Origin: CAVRQM01 sp963838805
GTDB taxonomy: Bacteria; Pseudomonadota; Alphaproteobacteria; Acetobacterales; Acetobacteraceae
Length of the DNA: 64,000 nt
NCBI GenBank assembly: GCA_963838805.1
Contig: CAWISK010000009.1
Span: 62,001-126,000 of the forward strand
Direction: 5' to 3'
Shown here in pieces: positions 58,247 through 64,000 of this stretch (the first letter of the stretch is position 1; each line of letters begins with the position of its first letter). The notes beneath the pieces were generated by a model. That model did no database searches, was not told where the DNA came from, and worked only from the letters and a program-made list of their open reading frames with translations. The position numbers and the translations under genes were made by a program.

Positions 58247-60771
58247 ATGGATGTCGCCGCCATGACCATCTTCGCCGGTGCCGTGCGCCGCTGGGGCGTT
58301 TGTCTCCTCCTGGGGCTGATGTTGGCGGGCGCTGCTCGCCTCCGGGGCGCAGAGCCTGCCGGCGCAATCGGACGCGGCGGCCGCGCCGCTGGCGACGCCG
58401 CTCGATCCGGCGCAAGCACGGCAGTTGCTGTCCGTGCTGCAGGACGACACCAAGCGGCAGCTTCTTCTGGGTCAACTGCGCGTGCTGGCCGCCGACAGCC
58501 CAGCCGCTAACCCGCCCGCCCCCGCGCAGGCGCCCGCGGCGGCGCCGCCGCCTCCGGCCGCACCAGTCCCGGCCGCTCCAGCCCCGGCCGCTCCAGCTCC
58601 GGCCACCAGGCCCGTCCGCTCCAACCCCGGCCGCGCACCCGGCCCCTGCCGCCCCGCCGGCCAAGACCCTGCTGCCCGGCAGCCTGGGCGAACAGATCCT
58701 TGGCCGTTCGGCGAATTGGGCGGAGACCCTGTCCACCGAGGTCGCAGCCACCGCGCGCGCCGTCACGGGGTTCCCGGCGATGGTGCGCTGGGTCCGCCAC
58801 GCGGCGGCCGATCCGTCGCTGCGGGCACGCCTGGTCGATGTCGCGGTGAAATCGGTGCTGATCCTGGGCATCGCCGTGCTGGCGTTCGTCGCCGTGCGCC
58901 GGCTGCTGCGCGGCTTCATCCGGGCACTCGACACGCCGCGGACGCGGGAGACAGCCGAACCGGTCCCGGACGAGACGGTCCTGAGCGAAAGCCACCCGCG
59001 GGTCCGCGCCGCCCGATCGGTGCGCCTGCTGCGACGGCTGCCGGGCGCCATCCTGCGCGCCGTGCTGGCGTTCCTGCCGGCGGTGGCGTTCGCCATCGTC
59101 GGCAATCTGCTGCTCGGCGCGGGGTTCGTGCAGCTATTCACCACGAAGATGGTGATCCTCCAGGCCGTGACGTCGTTCCTGTGGTTCTGGGCGGTGGTCT
59201 GCCTGGCCCGGCTGATGGTCACCGACCGCATCGCCCGCTGGCGGCTGGTCGATCTGGGCGACGACGTGGCCGCCTATCTCGACCCATGGGTGCGCTGGCT
59301 CGTGGGCATCGCGATCTTCGGCGTGACGCTGGCCAGCATCGGCGGCCGGCTCGGCTGGACGCTCGCGGCGCAGGACGGGCTGATCAAGCTCGCGGCACTG
59401 GCCGTGCATCTGGGCCTCGTGGCGATCGTCTGGCACTCGCGCCGGCGCGTTGCCCGCAAATTGCGGCCGCGCGCCGGGATGTCGCCGCGCTGGCAGGCCC
59501 TGGCCGCCCGCTTCGCCGATAGCTGGCATTGGATTGCCATCATCCTGATCATGGCGCTCTGGCTGGCCGGGGCGGTGCAGGCGGAAGCCGGGTTGCAGCG
59601 CGCGCTGCGCCTGGCCGGCCTGACCCTCCTGGTGCTGATCGGCTACCGCGTGGTGGCGATCGCCGCCCTCGGCGCCGTGGATCGCCTGTTCCGGAACGGG
59701 TCGGGGACGGTGCGCCCGCTGCCGGGCTTTGGGCAGCGGATGCAGCGCTATCAGCCGATGGCGCGGCAGGCAGTGGCGATCATTGTGGGTTTGCTCGCGC
59801 TGTTGGTGCTGCTGCAGCTCTGGGGCTTCCACGCGCTGCTGTGGTTCAGTGCGGGCGCCATCGGCGCGCGCGCGCTGGGCGCATTGGCTACCGTGCTGGT
59901 TCTCGTCGCCCTGTCGCTGGTTGCCTGGGAACTGGTCAACGCCGCAATAGACCGCCATCTGCATCGCCTGTCCGCGTCCGGCATGGTGGCCCAGGCCTCG
60001 CGGCTGCGCACTCTCGCACCGCTGCTGCGCACCTGCCTGCTCACGACGATCCTGGTGTTCGTGGTGCTGACGGCACTCAGCGAGGTCGGCATCAACACGG
60101 CCCCGCTGCTGGCCGGCGCCGGCATCTTCGGCGTGGCACTCGGCTTCGGCTCGCAGAAGCTGGTGCAGGATTTCATCACCGGCATCTTCCTGCTGCTGGA
60201 GAACGCCATGCAGGTGGGCGAGTGGGTCACCGTGTCCGGCCTGTCCGGCAAGGTCGAGAACCTCTCGGTGCGCACCATGCGCCTGCGCGCCGGCGACGGG
60301 TCGGTGCATGTCATCCCGTTCAGTTCGGTGACGACCGTGACCAACACCAATCGCGGCATCGGCAATGCCGCGGTGAGCGTCGTGGTCTCGATCGAGGAGG
60401 ACGTGGACACGGTGGGGGATGTGCTGAAGCAGATTGCCGCCGAAATGCGCGCCGACCCTGACTATCGCGACGGCATCCGCGCCGATCTCGCGCTGTGGGG
60501 CGTGGACAAGGTCGATGCCTCGACCGTGACCATCGTGGGCCAGATCGAATGCACGGACGCGGCCCGCTGGGGCGTGCAGCGCGAGTTCAACCGCCGGGTC
60601 AAGAACCGTTTCCAGGAGCTGGGCATCCGCCTGGCCAATCCGGCGCAAGCGATACTTTTGCAGGATCTTCCGCAAGGGCGGCCGGAGCCGAGGCCCGGCA
60701 TGCCGGAGGAGGGCGGCGCCACGACCGAGCCACGCTCGCCGCCGCCCGGCGCGTTGGGCCACGCGCAATAG
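58247..60771 (+). CDS. Mechanosensitive ion channel, large MscS/MscK-like (frameshifted)
   Basis: About 840 residues. A signal peptide is followed by an Ala/Pro-rich periplasmic region and 9-10 TM helices. The MscS domain near the C-terminus has LLAGAGIFGVALGFGSQKLVQDFITGIF and the downstream beta domain GEWVTVSGLSGKVENLSVRTMRLRAGDGSVHVIPFSSV. It opens under membrane tension to release solutes. The frame changes near 58338 and 58612; each fits one extra base. The first ATG is 58247; a second at 58262 (MTIFAGAVRR) fits the signal peptide as well, and neither has a strong ribosome site. Confidence 0.88.
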
Positions 60772-60778
60772 GTCTGCC

Positions 60779-61272
60779 TCAGTCGTTCCCGTAGGTGAAG
60801 TTCGGCATGGCGGCGAGGCTGTCCTTCGTCGCGTCGGGCATCACGACTTTGGCGTCCTTCGCCGTCGGGTCGTAGCGGAGCTGGTCGAACTTGACCGCGA
60901 CCAGCTTGTTGCCCATGCCCAGGAACCCGCCCACCGACAGAATGGCGACGGTGATCCGGTCCTTGTCGCTCACCACCAGATCGTCCACCGAGCCGATCTT
61001 GTGGTTCTGGTCGTCATAGACCGCCGAGCCGATGAACTTGCTGGCGCGCCAGCCGCCATTCAGCTTGACCGACGCCACGACAAGCTGCGGCGCTGCCGCT
61101 CGGGGGAGGCGTCGTGGTGCCGGGCTGTACCGTGGCGACGGGCGGAGTTGCAGGTACTGCCGTCAGAGGGCGGGGCAGCGCCCTGGGGCGACGCGGATTG
61201 GCCGGCGACCGGCAGTAGCGCGATCGCCGTGGCCAGCAGCAACGGGCCGATCGTCAAGAAGGGACGCGCCAT
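60779..61272 (-). CDS. PRC-barrel domain envelope protein (frameshifted)
   Basis: A Sec signal (MARPFLTIGPLLLATAIALLPVAGQSA), a Pro/Thr-rich linker and a PRC-barrel domain (LNGGWRASKFIGSAVYDDQNHKIGSVDDLVV). Two frame changes (near 61166 and 61100) each fit one extra base. The restored linker reads SGSAAAPQLVVASVKLNGG and the intact length is about 164 residues. PRC-barrel proteins bind other macromolecules; the role here is unknown. It is convergent with the channel gene (7 nt between stops). Confidence 0.75.
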
Positions 61273-61356
61273 CGCTCTCTCCTGGGTTCGTTCGCAGCCG
61301 CAACGTGAAGCGGCCGGCGAGGTTTCCGGCGCGCGCGGCCGTGGCATGATCGGCCG

Positions 61357-61938
61357 ATGCGACAGCCCGGAAGCCAGCGCCCGGTCCCCGCCCGGCCCGA
61401 AGAGACCGATCTGCACGAGGCGGCGTTGCGCCATCTCGCCCGCTACGCCTGTTCCGTATCCGGCCTGATCCGCGTCCTCGACCGCCGGGTGGATCGCTGG
61501 GCGCGCGCCGTCCGGCCGGAGGCGACGGAACTGGCCGCGGCGCGCGACGCGGTGCGGCGGGTCGCGGCACGGCTGGCGGCTTCGGGCGCGGTGGACGATG
61601 CGGCGTTCGCCGAAGGCCGGGTGCGCAGCCTGGCGCGCGCCGGGCGCTCGCGCCGCGCCATCGCGGCTCATCTGGCGGCGCGCGGCGTCGAGACGGATCT
61701 CGCCCGCGCCAGCCTGCCCGACGATCCGGACCACGACCTGGCCGCGGCGCTGATGCTGGCCCGCAGACGCCGGCTCGGCCCGTTCCGCGCGGCACAAGCC
61801 GTCGATCCCGCGTTGCGCGGGCGTGAACTGGCCGCCCTGGCGCGGGCCGGCTTCGCCGAGGCGCTCGCCCGTCGCGTGCTCGGGATGCAACGGCCGGAGG
61901 CAGAGGCGCTGCTGCTGCGCCAACGCGACCCCGGCTGA
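61357..61938 (+). CDS. RecX-family regulatory protein
   Basis: A 193-residue, highly basic, all-helical protein of the RecX family that modulates RecA filaments. It has the tri-helical repeats (LHEAALRHLARYACSVSGLIRVL, AVDDAAFAEGRVRSLARAGRSRRAIAAHLAARGV, LAAALMLARRRRLGPF). recA itself is not nearby. A palindromic terminator lies 22 nt after the stop but faces the opposite strand. Confidence 0.85.
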   Translation: MRQPGSQRPVPARPEETDLHEAALRHLARYACSVSGLIRVLDRRVDRWARAVRPEATELAAARDAVRRVAARLAASGAVDDAAFAEGRVRSLARAGRSRRAIAAHLAARGVETDLARASLPDDPDHDLAAALMLARRRRLGPFRAAQAVDPALRGRELAALARAGFAEALARRVLGMQRPEAEALLLRQRDPG

Positions 61939-61954
61939 CGAAAAAGCCGCTGAT

Positions 61955-61988
61955 AAAAAAGCGGTCTGGCCCGATCGGGCCAGACCGC
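61955..61988 (-). terminator. Perfect palindromic hairpin with T6 on minus strand
   Basis: A perfect 28-bp palindrome (61961-61988; arms GCGGTCTGGCCC and its complement around GATC) is followed on the minus strand by TTTTTT and, after 9 nt, another T5. This is a strong intrinsic terminator for a leftward transcript. No leftward gene precedes it; the neighbours are all rightward. Confidence 0.75.
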
Positions 61989-62130
61989 GAAGGTAACCGC
62001 CGTGCTCGGGCGGTTGGGGGGAGGAAACTGAAGTCACTGACTTCCCAGCCAGTATGGCGCCCAACGGTTTCCGAGTGGTTAAGTTCGTATCAAAATCGGA
62101 TAAAACAACGCTTTCCTCCGATTTTTCCGT
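61989..62130 (-). ncRNA. Candidate small RNA or structured leader (no known family)
   Basis: A 142-nt gap, AT-richer than its surroundings, with three inverted repeats: AACCGCC/GGCGGTT (61995-62015), the 15-bp palindrome GAAGTCA-C-TGACTTC (62030-62044) and AAAATCGGA/TCCGATTTT (62092-62125). Read leftward it ends at the terminator at 61955. No promoter was recognised with confidence and no Rfam family could be named, so the strand is a guess from the terminator. Confidence 0.35.
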
Positions 62131-62165
62131 TGCTTCGGCGCTATCGCTGATGTTTCGATCGAACT

Positions 62166-62702
62166 GTGTCACCGATCCGCAACGCCTGTTGCCTGCTGTC
62201 CCTGGCCGCGCTGGCCGGCTGCGCCGGCGCGGGGCGCGGTGCAACAGGCGACGCGCACTATTCGGGCCTGTCCTGCGCCCCCTTTGCGCGTGCGCTGACC
62301 GGGGTGCAGCTGCATGGGAGCGCCGATTCCTGGTGGGTGCAGGCCGATGGCCGGTACGCCCGCGTACACTCGCCACAGACCGGCGCCATCCTGGTGCTGC
62401 GGGCCAGCGACCGCCTGCCGTCCGGGCACGTGTCGGTGGTCTCGCGCGTGCTGGATGCCCGCTCGATCGACGTGATCCAGGCCAATTGGGTGCCGGGCGA
62501 ACTGGAGCGTGACCAGCCGGTGATCGACATCTCGCCCGATAACGACTGGACGCTGGTGCGGGTCTGGTATCCGCCGGTGGGTGCCATGGGCAGCCACGCC
62601 TATCCGGCCTACGGTTTCATCCTGCCGCCGTGGCCCGCCAGCCACGACGCGCTGGCGGCCAGTGCCGCCGTGGCCGCCGAGCGCGCGGCATCGGGCGGCT
62701 GA
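62166..62702 (+). CDS. CHAP-domain lipoprotein
   Basis: A 178-residue lipoprotein (CLLSLAALAGCAG, lipobox LAGC) with a CHAP amidase/peptidase-like fold. The putative triad is C37 in GLSCAPFAR, the His in SGHVSVV and the polar residue in VIQANW. CHAP enzymes cut peptidoglycan peptides. The start is GTG at 62166; no strong ribosome site is seen. It lies just after the AT-richer gap. Confidence 0.75.
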   Translation: MSPIRNACCLLSLAALAGCAGAGRGATGDAHYSGLSCAPFARALTGVQLHGSADSWWVQADGRYARVHSPQTGAILVLRASDRLPSGHVSVVSRVLDARSIDVIQANWVPGELERDQPVIDISPDNDWTLVRVWYPPVGAMGSHAYPAYGFILPPWPASHDALAASAAVAAERAASGG

Positions 62703-62784
62703 TCCGCGAGACAGTGGCGGCGAAACAGCGCTTGCACAACGCCCGCGCCCGGTCCATGTGCCGGACAGCGGTGTGGAGGTTGCG

Positions 62785-63036
62785 ATGGGTGGCTTGAGCA
62801 TATGGCACTGGATGATCGTGCTGCTGGTCGTGCTGCTGCTGTTCGGCAGCGGCAAGGTCAGCACGCTGATGGGCGACTTCGCCAAGGGCATCAAATCCTT
62901 CAAGAAGAACATGGCGGATGACACGGACGCCTCGATGGAGGCTTCGGCCGAGAAGCCGGCCGGCTCGATCGCGGCGCCGGGCGTGCATACGCAGCCGGTC
63001 GGCAGCACGACGAGCGCCGCCGCCCGCCAGGGCTGA
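62785..63036 (+). CDS. tatA: Sec-independent translocase subunit TatA
   Basis: An 83-residue protein. One N-terminal TM helix (SIWHWMIVLLVVLLLFG, with the conserved FGSGK hinge), an amphipathic helix (VSTLMGDFAKGIKSFKKNM) and an acidic, Ser/Ala-rich tail. GGAGG lies before the ATG. TatB and TatC are not adjacent, so tatA is separate in this genome, as in several alphaproteobacteria. Confidence 0.93.
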   Translation: MGGLSIWHWMIVLLVVLLLFGSGKVSTLMGDFAKGIKSFKKNMADDTDASMEASAEKPAGSIAAPGVHTQPVGSTTSAAARQG

Positions 63037-63039
63037 CAC

Positions 63040-63699
63040 GTGGCCGCCGACGGTCTGGACGTGGCCGGGCCGGGCCGCGCCACCCGCGCGCGCGATATCG
63101 TTCCGGCCGCGGCGAGCGAGGCGATCATCGCCGCCGGCCGCAGGCTCTACGCGCAAGGGCTGGCCCAGGCGACCTCCGGCAATATCAGCCTGCGGGTCGA
63201 TGCCGGGACGCTGGCCATCACCTGCAGCGGCACCCATAAGGGCTTTCTGGACGGCGACGGCATCATGCTGGTCGATCTGGACGGAGAGCCGCGCAGCCCC
63301 GGCAGGCCGTCCGCGGAAACCGGCCTGCACTGCCAGATCTACCGCGCCTTTCCTCAGGCGGGCGCCGTGGTGCATGCCCATTCGGTGCCGGGCACCGTGC
63401 TGTCCATGTCGGGGGACGGGGCGATCCGCTTCTCCGGCTACGAGGTGATCAAGGCCTTTCCCGGCCAGACGACGCACGACGCGACCGTGGCGCTGCCGGT
63501 GCTGGACAACGACCAGGACATCCCGCGTCTCGCCGCCGCCGTCGAGCCGCTGCTGCGCGAGGGCGCCGTGCCGCTCGGCTACATGATCCGCGGCCACGGC
63601 GCCTATGTCTGGGGCGCCGGCATGGAGCAGGCGCTGGCCCAACTGGAAGGCCTGGAGTTCCTGCTCGCCTGCGAGCTCGAAAGGAGGAAGCTGCGATGA
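63040..63699 (+). CDS. mtnB: Methylthioribulose-1-phosphate dehydratase
   Basis: Class II aldolase-fold zinc enzyme of the methionine salvage pathway, 219 residues. It has ATSGNISLRV, SAETGLHCQIYRAFP (catalytic Glu), AVVHAHSVPG (zinc His) and IRGHGAYVWG (zinc His). It starts with GTG 3 nt after the tatA stop. It overlaps mtnD by four bases (ATGA), so the two salvage enzymes are co-translated. Confidence 0.92.
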   Translation: MAADGLDVAGPGRATRARDIVPAAASEAIIAAGRRLYAQGLAQATSGNISLRVDAGTLAITCSGTHKGFLDGDGIMLVDLDGEPRSPGRPSAETGLHCQIYRAFPQAGAVVHAHSVPGTVLSMSGDGAIRFSGYEVIKAFPGQTTHDATVALPVLDNDQDIPRLAAAVEPLLREGAVPLGYMIRGHGAYVWGAGMEQALAQLEGLEFLLACELERRKLR

Positions 63700-64000
63700 G
63701 CCGCCTGACCGTGTATGAGGACGCAGCACCCGGCCGGAAGCTCCTGGCGACCGAGGATGCCGGGCAGATCGCGGGCGAGCTGGCCAGGATCGGCGTGCGG
63801 TTCGAGCGCTGGGAAAGCCCGGTGGCGCTGTCGGCCGATGCGCCCGCCGAGGCGGTGCTCGCCGCTTACAAGCCGTATCTGGATGCTCTCATGGGTGACA
63901 GCGGGGCGGGCTCGGCCGATGTCATCAAGCTCACGCCCGACAATCCGAATGTCGAGGCGCTGCGGCAGAAATTCATCTCCGAGCACACGCATACCGAGGA
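63696..64000 (+). CDS. mtnD: Acireductone dioxygenase, 5' part
   Basis: N-terminal 101 residues of an ARD-type cupin; the rest is beyond the window. The last residues HTHTE (97-101) are the first metal ligands of the His3-Glu set. AAGGAGG lies before the ATG. The pathway pair mtnB-mtnD converts methylthioribulose phosphate towards ketomethylthiobutyrate, together with an enolase-phosphatase (mtnC) that would be expected further downstream. Confidence 0.9.
   Translation, partial: MSRLTVYEDAAPGRKLLATEDAGQIAGELARIGVRFERWESPVALSADAPAEAVLAAYKPYLDALMGDSGAGSADVIKLTPDNPNVEALRQKFISEHTHTE

Noticed and set aside
61989..62130. 6S RNA, tmRNA or SRP RNA identity for the structured gap
   Set aside because: None of the hallmark sequences of these RNAs could be recognised. 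It is left as an unassigned candidate.

Overview
This is a GC-rich alphaproteobacterial chromosome segment. The flagellar pair FlaF/FlbT, a DUF2842 protein, DUF1217 and the gene families present fit Rhodospirillales/Acetobacterales, possibly Acetobacteraceae; that placement is inference from gene content, with no marker gene compared. No phage, insertion sequence or CRISPR array was found.

Layout. 1-4.4 kb: 3' end of an RND efflux pump and an orphan CoxL/xanthine-dehydrogenase-like subunit. 4.4-14.8 kb: housekeeping genes, including a Tat-exported SDR, a polyamine-type ABC pair without permease, pssA/psd, a LysM protein, cytochrome b561, a LOG protein, tRNA-Pro(CGG) and apt. 14.8-27.5 kb: a flagellar block. 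Flagellin, flbT, flaF, a DUF1217 protein, a TPR-methyltransferase and a TPR O-GlcNAc-transferase-like enzyme run in one direction, next to flgE-flgK-flgL and a divergent fliK-flgD. Three well-formed sigma54 (-24/-12) sites precede flagellin, flgE and fliK. The layout suggests that flagellin is glycosylated, and perhaps methylated, by the two TPR enzymes made from the same transcript.

27.5-47.6 kb: two sugar-type loci of parallel design. Each has a LacI regulator, a ribose-type ABC importer, a phytanoyl-CoA-dioxygenase-like Fe(II)/2-oxoglutarate enzyme and a TIM-barrel sugar isomerase/epimerase. Locus 1 adds an oxidoreductase (Gfo/Idh), DUF6314, DUF4432 and an RpiB-like isomerase. Locus 2 adds a second permease and an M24 peptidase, and has a clear LacI-type operator between the divergent arms. 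The substrate is unknown. This is the best candidate for an undescribed system.

47.6-64 kb: kynureninase, Hsp33, a YdeP-family molybdenum oxidoreductase, argD-argF, a GDSL esterase, a mechanosensitive channel, RecX, TatA, and the start of the methionine-salvage genes mtnB-mtnD. A structured AT-richer gap at 61.95-62.13 kb may encode a small RNA.

Data quality matters here. Seventeen genes are broken by 26 reading-frame changes. Twenty-five fit a single extra base each. This pattern looks like insertion errors in the assembly rather than gene decay, so the frameshifted genes are annotated as whole CDSs with the breakpoints noted.
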